Of a stretch of 64,000 nt of DNA, positions 1-9,943 are shown in pieces. Each line of letters begins with the position of its first letter. The stretch's first letter is position 1. The stretch comes from Cytauxzoon felis (lineage: Eukaryota > Apicomplexa > Aconoidasida > Piroplasmida > Theileriidae). The DNA is taken from NCBI GenBank assembly GCA_020283715.1, contig JAIQCW010000066.1, positions 1 through 64,000 on the forward strand, in the 5' to 3' direction. The notes beneath the pieces are model-generated. The model did not search any database and was not told the origin of the DNA. It worked only from the letters and a program-made list of their open reading frames with translations. Position numbers and translations under genes: made by a program.

Positions 1-45
1 CCGCCACGGCGAGTGGAAAGGAAGGTTGTAACCTCAGGTGGAGTT
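1..45 (+). repeat. Partial MPE at the window edge
   Basis: Contains the tag CCACGGCGAGTGG and the outer arm AACCTCAGGTGGA, the last part of an element. It supplies the stop codon that ends the visible MRE11 frame. Confidence 0.8.
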
Positions 46-3000
46 GTTGTAGATTAAATGGATAGAACATACTTGATGTAGGATATTATAGAGTTGATCA
101 TTATTATTGATATTGAGATTTTGTAATGAGATTTCGAGATGATGGAAGATTCTTGAAGTTTCGAGTGTGATTGGGAAGTATTTGATATCATTAGATGTGA
201 TATGTAATAGGCAACAATGTTTGAGTGGTAATTCAGCGGGTACTAGAGATGTTTGTATAGATGATCCTAATTGTAATATTTGGAATGGATAATTAGATGA
301 TTCTTGTGGTAATTTAAAACATTCATGTTCATGTCCCCATATAACTAAATCTAACCATTTAGGTAATACAATAGGATCAATAAAATCTTTTATATTATTA
401 CCACGTCTTGGTTGACGATTTTGATGTATTAATAAAATTTTAAAACAATCATCTTTTATATCAGGTAATATAAATTCTACCTTACCCTCATCAAATAATA
501 ATGATAATCTCTCATCCTTTATCCATCCTATACCATATAATGCTATCCTTATATTACCCTTTGTTAACATTATAGGTGATAATCTTATATTATCCAATGA
601 CATCACACGACCAAAATATGTCACCTATATATATTCATATTAATATCAAATATATTAATCAAGATGAAATAAATATGATCGACACCGAAGGAGCCTGCGA
701 CTGAGGTGTTGTCCATCCCACGGATTATAATCAACCCATCTATTAGTCTTGCAGACAGCTCTTTTATTTACTTATCTCTAAAGAGTAATTCCACTCCCGT
801 AGATCGTGCGAAGATGGAGAGGATAATGATTGGACCTCAAGTGGAATCCGTAGCTGATCTCAGGGAAGCGGAGGGGGAAGTAAATAGAAGAGGCTCCACG
901 CCTAGTGTAAGGAGAGTAGTATTGACCCCAGTTAAAACCCCATATATGATTATGGGGTTTTATAATTATGGTGCAGAACTATAAATTCAAGTATTATGGG
1001 AATATGGTGTAAATTATCCTCATTTGCCGCATATTACAGTTTATTACATCAGCTTCTACTATAAATTTGAATTGATATCAGTAATTGTACAAATTATCAT
1101 CACAAAAAAGAAGACAAAGTTGTTGAATGTACCCACAAAGCTATTGTAAACCATTTTAAAACCTTCCTGATTTGATTGTTTACCCGCACCAGCAAATCCA
1201 ATAATTTCCATTATCTCCTGCCAGAAATTGAAGGATATACAGATGCATTTGAGTAACCACTGTTTAGAATCGAGAAAGGTTGCAATTAAACCATTCGGAA
1301 AATGTAACATTGTTATGAAGATGTGAAGGCATAAAATATATGGAATAATGGGCCCCAGCCTATAGGATGCCACCAAAATCTACCACTACCTATATTCCAG
1401 TTACCAGCTTGAGCAGATGTAGCAAGAGATGTATGAGTACCTATACCGTCAAGTTTGTTTTTCGCATTATTCAGTATTGCTCTGGCTTCATTTGCGTCAG
1501 TATTAGTAGAACTAAGATCATCTATAGCTGTATCAATAGCATTTTTAGCTAGGTTAGCTTTGGTTGCAACTTGGTTGGTTGTGCGCCGGTAACATCATCA
1601 AGTTTAGTATTAATACCAGTTTTATGATTAGCATTTTGTGTCCATTCATCTCTATCACCGGTCCAAGCAGAAACATTTGATAGTGTAGCTTCATTGGCGG
1701 ATTCTTCCAAAATCCCTTTAGCTGCTGAGGCTCCGTCGGTATCTCCGACATCATTTACTAAATTCCCCCAAATCCCAGCGCTAATACCGCCTGGTCCCAC
1801 ATCAAATTCATCTAGGAATCCTATTACAAGTGTTGGAATGGATGATATGAATTGAATCCATTGATCGAGATCGTTGGCTTCATCAATATCCATGAGCATG
1901 TACGGTGTAATTGCAGGATAGAAGGCGTAAACTGACCCCAGGGAAGATCCAAGCATCAATATTGGAGACCAGTGACGAATACCTTGATCATGTTTAGGAT
2001 CAAAGAGTTCACCAAAACTAGAAGATCCAGGTACATTAGCGGGGGCAAGACTATCATTATTATCTTCAGGTTGAGCAATATCAGCCTTATATCCTATAAT
2101 TTGTATAACTTGGTCTGCCGTCTGGAATAAAATGGAAGTTAACCCCTTCCACTGAGTAGCTAAGGCATCCTTATGATTATCACTACTCGCAGCATTATTT
2201 GTATTTTTATAGACGTATCTATCAAATAGCACTTTTTCAGTACCATCAGTAAAGCCATTTTTATCTTCACCATTATTATTTTTATAAACAGCTGATGTTA
2301 CAGTTGCAATTGTAATGGATAACTCATGACGAAATACAGTTTCAGGTTTAGCACCATCACCAAGAGTAGTAACTGGTTGACCATCAGGTTTTATCTTCCC
2401 TAACCAATCGTTTAGCTGTGCTGGTGATAATGGAGACTTTAAATTCTCAAAGAAGCCTGTCATTTCATTTATCCTATTTCAATAACTTCATCTCTCCTTC
2501 CCTTCAAATTAATCTTCCTCTCGTCATTTGAGACTCGTATCATTCTGTCATCAACTATAACTTGAGGTTATATCTTGTTATTCCATAAAATTTGATATCG
2601 TGGGGAATATTATAGGTATTATTTATTATGGTGTTTTTTATCCCCATACGCCCTACAATACAATATACATTTTATATTTTATAATTAACAATTTTTCAAT
2701 TGTACAATTACTAATCTTCGGTAAACATACAAGTTACCATGATTGTAAACATAAATAAAACATTGAATGCAGCTATATCGCCATTAAAATCATTTTGATA
2801 ATCATTTTCACCAGTACCAGTTTTCTTAGTCCCTTGAGTTCCGGCGCCTGCGAATCCTACGGATTCCGTCCATTCTTGAACAAAGTTGAAGGTGTTACAA
2901 ATAAATCCAATAATTATAGGGTTGCCATTGATAATTATAGAAATCCGGCAATCAGGAAAATGCATTAGAGATATAAAGATGTAAATGCACAAAAGGTATG

Positions 3001-6000
3001 GTATAAAAGCCAACCATGAAAGGTGCCATAACCAACTTCCGTCAGGCTTGTTCCATTCATGATACCAATGTTTTCCACTTGGTCCGATTTTCTTTTTATC
3101 AAGAATTTTAGAGTCATCAATGATATCCAATAGAGCCACACCGAAATTTGGGATCGCAGCTGTAAATTGAATCCATAAATCAATTTTCTTACCGACTACA
3201 GGATCAACTAACTGATATGGTGTAATCCCAGGATAAATTGCATACACCGTGCCTAGAGAACAAGCCAGCATGAAGATAGGAGACCATTCCGCAGCATGTC
3301 CAGTTTCCTTAACAGTATTTTTAATTTCTTTTTTTACAAAAAGTTGACGGATACCTTCGTTTACAGGTTCTTTATCAGGGTCAAGGCCATCGGGATCAAC
3401 CCATTTAAGATTATTCTCCTCTGCCCAATTATTCCCTCTTTTATGATAAGTCTGTGAATTCTGACCTCTCTTAACACAAACAATTAGGGGGAATTGATGT
3501 TCAGTATCATTAGTACTCTCATAATATACATAAACCGCTGTAACACCTGTACCCCCTTGTACTCCGCTCAATACTTGATCATTATGTTTAACGGAACCCA
3601 ATGTGAATTTCCAATCATCATCGCGTTTATGAACGTATGATACATAATTGGATGGTGCAGAAAACCCTTTAGAAACTGTAATTATATCCTTAGTTCTATA
3701 CTTAATTGGATCACTACCACTAGGCCTCTTATCTAATTTAATTACATAATTGGTACCGCCTGGAACAGTAAGGGTACTATTTTGTGTAGCTGTATTAAGT
3801 TGTGTATCAGTGACGGTGGTCGGAGTTGTACTTGAAAAAGTTGCAGTTGCATCAGCCCAATTATCGGGAGCCGTACCTGCCTTATACCACTTGTTCTTGG
3901 AAGTTGTTCCATCCACAGATATACATATTACCCTAGGCTGATTTATTTGATTGAGATCATTATAATAAACGTATACGCCTGTGACACTACGAAAATCTTC
4001 GCTCATATTATCACTCAATTGTTTTTGTCCAGACCCAGTACTCTGCATTGTTCGGTCGCTGTGAAGTATCTTTTTAAGTGTAAATGCATCACCGCTAGGA
4101 CTCCTGGAATGTTTGTAGCATCTCCACATTTCACTCTCATTACTTTGAGCATTATTAACTTGAACTTTCGTCACTTGAATTTCTACGCCCCCTGATTTAT
4201 AGAAACCTCCATCATTACCAGTTACAGGCGCTTGACTTATATCAATTTCAATAGAACCTGATTTAGGATAACCTGTATCAGAAGCACTTTCAAGTGTACT
4301 TTTAATATCACCGAGTTGAGTTAGAAGGTTTCCGGTGATTTCGTTTGGATCTTGATTACCAAGGCCGGAATGTATCTTCCATGTATAATTAGGATGGGTT
4401 CCGGTACGATTATACCATTTGTTATTTTGACTAACTCTGCCATTATCAGATAAACATATTAAATATGGTTTTTCATTATTCGAATCATCATCTTTCGCAA
4501 AATATACGTATACACCTCCATTGGTATTAAATGTAATACTTTCAATATCATTTTGACGAATACTTTCCGTAATGTGACCGTGTATTGTTATACGATTTAC
4601 AGTCATATTTCCAGAAGAAGCACGATGTTTAAAACCTTTATAAGTATTAGTGGTATCATTTACTGCTGAAACAGTAATTCGACCACTTGTATCAGGCCGT
4701 GCCTTGTAACCAGTGGCATTAGCCTCCTGTTCAAGCTTAACTTCGTATTTATCGATGATTTTACCAAATTCAGTTTGAAGTTTATTGGAAGTTTCGCCAG
4801 AATTACCGAAATCAATAGAACTATTACTAGAACCACCGGGTATTGTATCTGCAATATCCATTCCAATATCTATTGTCCAACATGCTGTAGTGATCCCCAA
4901 CGTTATTATAGTGGACCAAAATTGAATCATCACTATAGAGTGATCAAAATCTTCCCAATCATTCCTTTTAGATAGCCACTTACAATATTTATGGAGAAAA
5001 AATGTGAAAAATCCGGAGGCAGGAAGACCAGCTCCATACATTGAGGCATAAAATCCTTCTAATTTGAAAGTTGAAGCAGAAAACCAACCATTAGTCAAAG
5101 TCATTAGAATGACACTCCAGAAGAAGTAATCAAAGTTCCCATAATCATTACCAGATTTAAATAGAATAAATGACAAAACACCACTAAAAAATAATGTCCA
5201 TCCAAAAAATATAGAGATGCCTCTAAAAACCCATTTTGGAGCTCCTGATCCTCTAACTATCCATACAATTATATTTGTTATTAGCTGCCCAATAAAACTT
5301 GAAAGCTCCATAGGAGCATGGATTTTATAAATGAATAAGGGAACGACAGATGGGGACAAATGATATCTTTTCAATACATGAGGAGCACATGTTAATGCAA
5401 TTCTGTGAGGGGTCAACATGATGAAACCAGTAATAAACATTGAAATCCTACCGTGAATTTTACGATCATCGTTAGATAAACCACTACGAGGAGTTTTATT
5501 TGCACCTCCAAAAACCCATGTTTTTAGTCCTACCATTTTCCTCCCATTTTCACAAGTAAATCCAAATTATCGCCCTCCACTTGTTTAGGTTAAATAATAT
5601 CCTGAGGTTGTCTTGCAGACAGCTCTTCTATTTAGTTCCCCCTCCGCTTCCCTGAGATCAGCTAAGGGTTCCACTTGAGGTTACATCTCACTACCTTCGC
5701 CACGATCTCTGGGAGTGGCTATACTCTTTAGAGAAAGGTAATTAGAGGAGCTGACGGCAGGATGGACCTCAGGTGGAGTAGACAACGCCTCACTCATACT
5801 TCGTTCGTCACTCATTACATTCGTATAAACATACCAATCCTGCGACATCGAGTATATCGATGGGAGATAGATAGGTTTGTTCGGTGGGGTTATCTAAAAT
5901 ATGGTGGTTATGATATATGGTGACGAACCATGATTGCCATGTATAATGAAGAATGGTAATTTATTTTTTTTATCTTCTTCATTTGTATTGAGATTAATCC

Positions 6001-6778
6001 TATCGACATTGGATGTATCAACGATTAATTTGCGATTATTAGATGATAAAGTACAATAATTATTAATCAAATCCATAGTTTTATACCTAAATGGGGTTAA
6101 ATATAATCATTAAAATCAATTGGATTCAACAAACATTATTGATCTACTAGGTATATTTTTATCAAATAAATCCCCAGAATGCATAATACAATCAACATCT
6201 AAAGTTTTTGCCAAGTATAAAATCTCCTCAAATGTATTGATTGAATCATCCCTACGATATAAATCATCCTCTTTATAACCCAAATGAGTATCCGTAGCCA
6301 CCAATATTTTAAATGTCAACAAGTCCTCCATTTCACGCATATAATTTATACCCGATATCTTCTTCGCATCTACAACTCCACCCGAGGTCAAATCCAACTC
6401 TCTTCCTCTTGCAGAGAGCTTTCCACCTGAGGTTATATTCCTGCCGTCAGCTCTTCTAATTAGCTCCCCTTCCAGCTCCCGGAGATCGCTTCCAGGTAAT
6501 CCACTTCCACTTGAGGTCTCCACTCGAGGTCCAGTACCAATCTTTATTCCATCTACACCTTCACCTCTGCCACGATCTCTGGGAGTGGCTTTACTCATTA
6601 GAGATAGGTAAATGGAAGGGCTGTCTGCAAGACCGACCTCAGGTGGTGAGTTATCTGCAGGACCAATGGTAAGACGGTGAGTGGGAGGTGGTTCAAAAGT
6701 AATGTCTTCTGAAAATTTATGTATACTTCTTCCACTTTTATGTATTTCCTTTTCATTGTTGAGTGCAAATTCATCCAT
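34..6778 (-). CDS. MRE11: MRE11 double-strand-break repair nuclease, split by a 5.2-kb intron; 3' end outside window
   Basis: Subunit of the nuclear MRE11-RAD50 complex that senses and processes DNA ends. Exons (minus): 6778-6135, 6086-5929, 5893-5834, 624 to about 40. Introns of 48 and 35 nt precede a 5209-nt intron (5833-625). Phosphoesterase motifs are in order: ATDTHLGY, GDLFD, GNHD (its D is completed across a splice junction), then after the giant intron TYFGRVMSLDNIRL, LIHQNRQPRR and WGHEHEC. The family-like N-terminus starts at Met147 (6340). Upstream codons include an in-frame repeat element (6378-6700) and may belong to a fused or extended 5' region (see 6844-7084). The frame stops at 34 on the TGA of an element arm (CACCTGAGG), so the real C-terminus probably follows another element-bearing intron beyond the window. 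Family identity is firm; the start and 3' end are not. Confidence 0.9.
714..925 (+). repeat. MPE in MRE11 intron, left flank of ENT-like genes
   Basis: Order: tag GTCTTGCAGACAGC, type-I half (CTCTAAAGAG core), inner arm GGACCTCAAGTGG, type-III half, tag GCTCCACGCCTAGTG. Half order I-III is the inverse of the copy at 5598-5787, so the two nested genes are flanked by inverted elements. Confidence 0.85.
1059..2463 (-). pseudogene. Frameshifted ENT-like multigene-family membrane protein (C-terminal half)
   Basis: Three reading-frame segments (2463 to about 1556, about 1556-1370, about 1376-1059) together match the C-terminal part of the intact neighbour at 2711-5536. Shared landmarks are HWSPI.MLGSSLGSVYAFYP, a hydrophobic IPYILCLHIFITMLHFP stretch and IGFAGAG. 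Frame changes fall near 1556 and near 1370, and neither is explained by an intron of ordinary size. The middle frame reads TKANLAKNAIDTA and then WNIGSGRFWWH, which aligns with the neighbour's Trp-rich stretch. The six N-terminal membrane segments and the extracellular-type repeats are missing; the frame instead opens with MTGFFENLKSPLSPAQ. It looks like a decayed or truncated paralogue, although unusual splicing cannot be excluded. It lies wholly inside the long MRE11 intron, on the same strand. Confidence 0.6.
2711..5536 (-). CDS. Polytopic membrane protein with three FAINT-like repeats in a central loop (ENT-like 6+5 topology)
   Basis: Protein of 941 residues, intact and intronless, nested in the MRE11 intron. 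Residues 1-240 contain about six hydrophobic segments, including LMTLTNGWFSASTFKLEGFY followed by GAGLPASGFF. Residues 740-941 contain about five, with YAIYPGITPYQLVDP and ending ..AAFNVLFMFTIMVTC. This 6+5 layout and the motifs recall equilibrative nucleoside transporters, and also piroplasm multigene membrane families (Tpr-like); I cannot separate these without a search. Residues 260-720 hold three copies of a roughly 150-residue unit. Each has a VYVYY or VYVYF strand, then P..ICV/ICL, then K-W-Y or Y-H-K (GVYVYFAKDDD, GVYVYYNDLN, AVYVYYESTN). This resembles FAINT/DUF529-like domains. The Met at 5536 opens the only long frame. An MPE lies 60 nt upstream. Confidence 0.75.
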   Translation of the reverse strand: MVGLKTWVFGGANKTPRSGLSNDDRKIHGRISMFITGFIMLTPHRIALTCAPHVLKRYHLSPSVVPLFIYKIHAPMELSSFIGQLITNIIVWIVRGSGAPKWVFRGISIFFGWTLFFSGVLSFILFKSGNDYGNFDYFFWSVILMTLTNGWFSASTFKLEGFYASMYGAGLPASGFFTFFLHKYCKWLSKRNDWEDFDHSIVMIQFWSTIITLGITTACWTIDIGMDIADTIPGGSSNSSIDFGNSGETSNKLQTEFGKIIDKYEVKLEQEANATGYKARPDTSGRITVSAVNDTTNTYKGFKHRASSGNMTVNRITIHGHITESIRQNDIESITFNTNGGVYVYFAKDDDSNNEKPYLICLSDNGRVSQNNKWYNRTGTHPNYTWKIHSGLGNQDPNEITGNLLTQLGDIKSTLESASDTGYPKSGSIEIDISQAPVTGNDGGFYKSGGVEIQVTKVQVNNAQSNESEMWRCYKHSRSPSGDAFTLKKILHSDRTMQSTGSGQKQLSDNMSEDFRSVTGVYVYYNDLNQINQPRVICISVDGTTSKNKWYKAGTAPDNWADATATFSSTTPTTVTDTQLNTATQNSTLTVPGGTNYVIKLDKRPSGSDPIKYRTKDIITVSKGFSAPSNYVSYVHKRDDDWKFTLGSVKHNDQVLSGVQGGTGVTAVYVYYESTNDTEHQFPLIVCVKRGQNSQTYHKRGNNWAEENNLKWVDPDGLDPDKEPVNEGIRQLFVKKEIKNTVKETGHAAEWSPIFMLACSLGTVYAIYPGITPYQLVDPVVGKKIDLWIQFTAAIPNFGVALLDIIDDSKILDKKKIGPSGKHWYHEWNKPDGSWLWHLSWLAFIPYLLCIYIFISLMHFPDCRISIIINGNPIIIGFICNTFNFVQEWTESVGFAGAGTQGTKKTGTGENDYQNDFNGDIAAFNVLFMFTIMVTCMFTED
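5598..5787 (-). repeat. MPE in MRE11 intron, right flank of ENT-like genes
   Basis: Order: tag GTCTTGCAGACAGC, type-III half, inner arm CCACTTGAGGT, type-I half in reverse (GCCACGATCTCTGGGAGTGG), tag GCTGACGGCAGG, outer arm ACCTCAGGTGGA. It is inverted relative to 714-925. It is followed by a short tract of the TTCGTTCG repeat (5790-5825). Confidence 0.85.
6378..6700 (-). repeat. MPE read in frame within the first MRE11 exon
   Basis: Composite of type-II and type-I halves with several tags. On the minus strand it is open and encodes SPPEVGLADS, YLSLMSKATPRDRG and [10 protein letters not shown] within the MRE11 N-terminal extension. The same peptide signatures recur in other genes that contain elements. 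Confidence 0.85.
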
Positions 6779-6843
6779 TAATATGTTGTAGACATCATAT
6801 TCCGGTTCTATGCGTTCAGTTAACTGTATATTCTTGTTCTGAT

Positions 6844-7084
6844 CTATATATATTTGTATGACCTATGATATATTATTAGAGATACCATGTTGAACGACAC
6901 TTAATTGTGGGTATTGTACTGTTAAACGTGCCTTCTTTAATGATAATGAACTTAACGAACCACCAGATGCTACCAATGGATTCCTTTTAGGAGCAGATCT
7001 CGTAGGTGTTGTTGGTGATTCTATATCATTACGACATTTCAACTTGTTCCATACACTCTTAAATGATACTGGCTTAGGTACCAT
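6844..7084 (-). CDS. 5' exon(s) in frame with the MRE11 open frame; product unknown
   Basis: The exon 7084-6886 encodes 66 residues beginning MVPKPVSFKSVWNKLK, rich in Ser, Lys and Arg and without a recognised domain. A 42-nt intron (6885-6844, GTATCT..ATATAG) joins it in frame to 6843 and on into the frame that passes through the repeat element at 6378-6700 and becomes MRE11. It is either a lineage-specific N-terminal extension of MRE11 or a separate small gene whose 3' end was replaced by an element, fusing it to MRE11. The sequence alone does not decide. Confidence 0.45.
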
Positions 7085-7650
7085 TTTCAGTATAGAATAT
7101 TTATGTACACACCAGTCTTAAAGAATCTCCATCCTCACCTAGACAAAGATCAAGGACTTTCAATCATACAAGTTAGAGTCCTACATACGGAAATTATAGA
7201 CACCACTATACTATGTAAACTTCCTACTTTCATATCAATTTAGAATGACGGGGTGATATTATGGTAGAGGCTACACTACAAAAGTTGAAAAAAATTATTA
7301 AATGTGTAGTTAGTATGGCATGTAAAATTTATAGATTTAAATAAATAATAAATACTTAAATATAAAAATTTATAGAATTTTAAAATTTAAGGTGATTTCA
7401 GATGTCTAAATCTATAAATCGCTATAACTTGATGATAGATTGAGTTATGTTTATTTTTATTACATAATTTAATAAAAACAAATATTTTAAAATTATTAAT
7501 CTCTGTAAAATTTCAATGTGTTGATCGTATGTTTGATTTTTTTATAATTTTGGACATAAATGCAATGCCCCATTGATTTACTATGGAATCTAAATGCAAC
7601 AGATGTGTTCACATATCCATCTGTAACTTGATACCATCCATATATAACAG
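7085..7650. other. Divergent intergenic region, MRE11 upstream exon / IDH
   Basis: About 565 bp of AT-rich DNA between divergent genes. It is presumably the promoter region for both, but I see no motif I can name and no repeat element. Confidence 0.5.
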
Positions 7651-9660
7651 ATGCGTTTAATAAAGGGGACTAAGTTGGGTTTTGGATTATTATCTATACC
7701 TAATTCATTAACATCCTTTAGCCATGCCTTCTATATAACACCCCAAACTCCTATAGGCCCTATTGGTTTATATAGTATGAACAATTTTACCTCTAAAAGC
7801 ATGGGTACTAATAATAAAATTGTCGTGAAAAATCCAGTAGTCCTAATAGACGGTGATGAGATGACCAGGGTCATGTTTGATGAAATCAAACAGAAGGTAT
7901 ACAGAAACTTTTATTAATATTTTCATTTATAGCTTATTTTACCTTATCTTGATATTCCTATTGAATATTTTGATTTATCAATCACTTCTAGGGATGCAAC
8001 TGATGATCAGGTTCGTTGAAGGAATTGTGTCTATCTTTACATATCTATCTATACACTTGTTTTATTTAATTTTAGATAACTGTTGATGCAGCTAATGCGA
8101 TAAAAAAGCATGGTGTAGGTGTGAAGTGTGCTACAATTACTCCAGATGAGGCTAGGGTTAAAGGTATGTTTAATTAATGATAGTGATATAACATTTATAG
8201 AATTTGGCCTTAAACGTATGTATAGATCACCTAATGGTACTATACGTAATTTATTGGATGGTACTGTATTTAGGGAGCCGATTTTGACTAAAGTTGTACC
8301 ATTATTGGTACCTGGATGGAAGAAACCTATTGTAATTGGAAGGTAAAAAAAATTTTATTATAATTTATAGTATTCTAATAGGCATGCATTTGGTGATCAA
8401 TACAATGCACAAGATTTTGTAGTCTCTGGTCCAGGATCATTAGAATATGTATTTACACCTTCTGATGGGTATTTTTTAACTAAATAAATTTATCAACTGA
8501 TAAAAATTTCCTATAGTTCTGAGAAACGTGTAGTAAAAGTTCATGATTTTAAAGGACCAGGTGTAGCAATGGGGATGTTTAATCTTGAATCTTCAATTTA
8601 TGGCTTTGCTAGAGCATCATTCAATTATGCATTGTCTAGGAACTTACCATTATATTTCTCCAGTAAAAATACAATTTTAAAGGCATATGATGGTAAATTT
8701 AAAGATATATTTAATGAAGTTTATACCAACGAATTTGAGTCAAAATTTAAAGAACTCGGACTCTTTTATGAACATAGACTCATTGATGATATGGTCGCCA
8801 TGGCATTAAAATCATCCGGAGGCTTCGTCTGGGCTTGCAAAAATTACGATGGAGATGTACAATCCGATATTGTCGCACAAGCGTATGTTTTCATAAGCAA
8901 ACATAGATAGCACTCCATGAAGGCTGATATACCCCTCTTTCTCTTCCACCTGAGGTCCAATCCAACTATTCCTCCACTCGGCGTGGAGCCTCTTCCAATT
9001 ACCTATCTCTAAAGAGTAATGCCACTCCCGGAGATCGTGGCGATGTTGGATGTGTAGAGGATGTAACCTCGAGTGGAACCTGGAAGCGATCTACGGGAGC
9101 TGGAAGGGGAAGTAAATAAGGAAGCCACCACGGCGAGTGGAAGAGGTGAAGGTAGGACTGTAACCTCAAGTGGAGTGATCAACAATTCAATTGAAAATTT
9201 GTATACATTTATTAATTTTCAGTTATGGTTCATTGGGTCTTATGTCATCTGTACTATTATCGTCTGATGGTAAATGTTTCTTATCAGAGGCTGCTCATGG
9301 CACGGTAACGAGACATTATCGTTTATACCAAAAGGTATAATTTATTTTCAAATCTTAATCATTATTCTTTAGGGTATGAAAACGTCAACAAATCCTGTGG
9401 CCTGTATATTTGCATGGACTAAAGCATTAGAACGACGTGGTTTATTAGATGATAATCAACGTCTAGTAGAATTCTCTCGTGTATGTTTCATTTCTATCAT
9501 CCATCTTACATTCATTTAGAAATTGGAAACAGCATGTGTCGATGTTATTAATAACGGATTCTATACAAAAGATTTAGCACTCGCTATCAATTCCAAAGCT
9601 TCAGATAAAGATTTTCTTACCACCGATAAATTCATCGATAAAATCGTTGAATACCTTTAA
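7651..9660 (+). CDS. IDH: NADP-dependent isocitrate dehydrogenase
   Basis: Oxidatively decarboxylates isocitrate to 2-oxoglutarate and makes NADPH. Nine exons: 7651-7896, 7933-8010, 8076-8163, 8201-8342, 8382-8468, 8517-8882, 9223-9334, 9373-9480, 9520-9660. All introns are 36-65 nt except the sixth (340 nt), which holds an MPE. Family landmarks in order: [25 protein letters not shown], the substrate-binding block [38 protein letters not shown], then AAHGTV and the terminal helices. The first 45 residues, before the catalytic domain, look like a mitochondrial transit peptide, so this is probably the mitochondrial isoform. Length and motif order match eukaryotic IDH1/IDH2. It ends 18 bp before the Cys-rich cassette. 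Confidence 0.96.
8941..9178 (+). repeat. MPE filling IDH intron 6 (clear full-length example)
   Basis: Arms CCACCTGAGGTCCAATCC..ACCTCAAGTGGA; tags CCACTCGGCGTGG and CCACGGCGAGTGG; type-I half (CTCTAAAGAG, then GCCAC..GTGGC); type-II half (CCTGGAAGCGATCTACGGGA). The intron ends themselves (GTATGTTT..TTTTCAG) lie outside the element, so it inflates a pre-existing intron. Confidence 0.9.
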
Positions 9661-9678
9661 TATCATAACATACATATT

Positions 9679-9832
9679 CTCCACCTCTCTTCTTCCACTC
9701 GCCGTTCCACCTGAGGTTGCAACCACCGTAGGTCCTGCCGTCAGCCTCTTCTAATTACCTGTCTCTAAAGAGTAAAGCCACTCCCAGAGATCGTGGCGGT
9801 GTTGAAGGTAGTTATTGGACCTCAGGTGGAAG
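9679..9832 (+). repeat. MPE half, left inverted repeat of the Cys-rich cassette
   Basis: Tag CCACTCGCCG, arm CCACCTGAGGT, tag CCTGCCGTCAGC, type-I half, inner arm TTGGACCTCAGGTGG. 9679-9797 pairs with 12233-12351. 9833-9943 is a short AT-rich stretch before the gene's stop. Confidence 0.88.
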
Positions 9833-9943
9833 AGTAGAAGTGTACAACGGATGAGTTATTATGTGGGTAATTTATAGATCTGCAGATACAATTAGTTTTA
9901 TGGATAAATGCCTATTGGGGGACTATGGAATGTTGGAAAATTT

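Noticed and set aside
706..984. 92-codon plus-strand frame in the MRE11 intron
   Set aside because: It is a reading of the MPE at 714-925.
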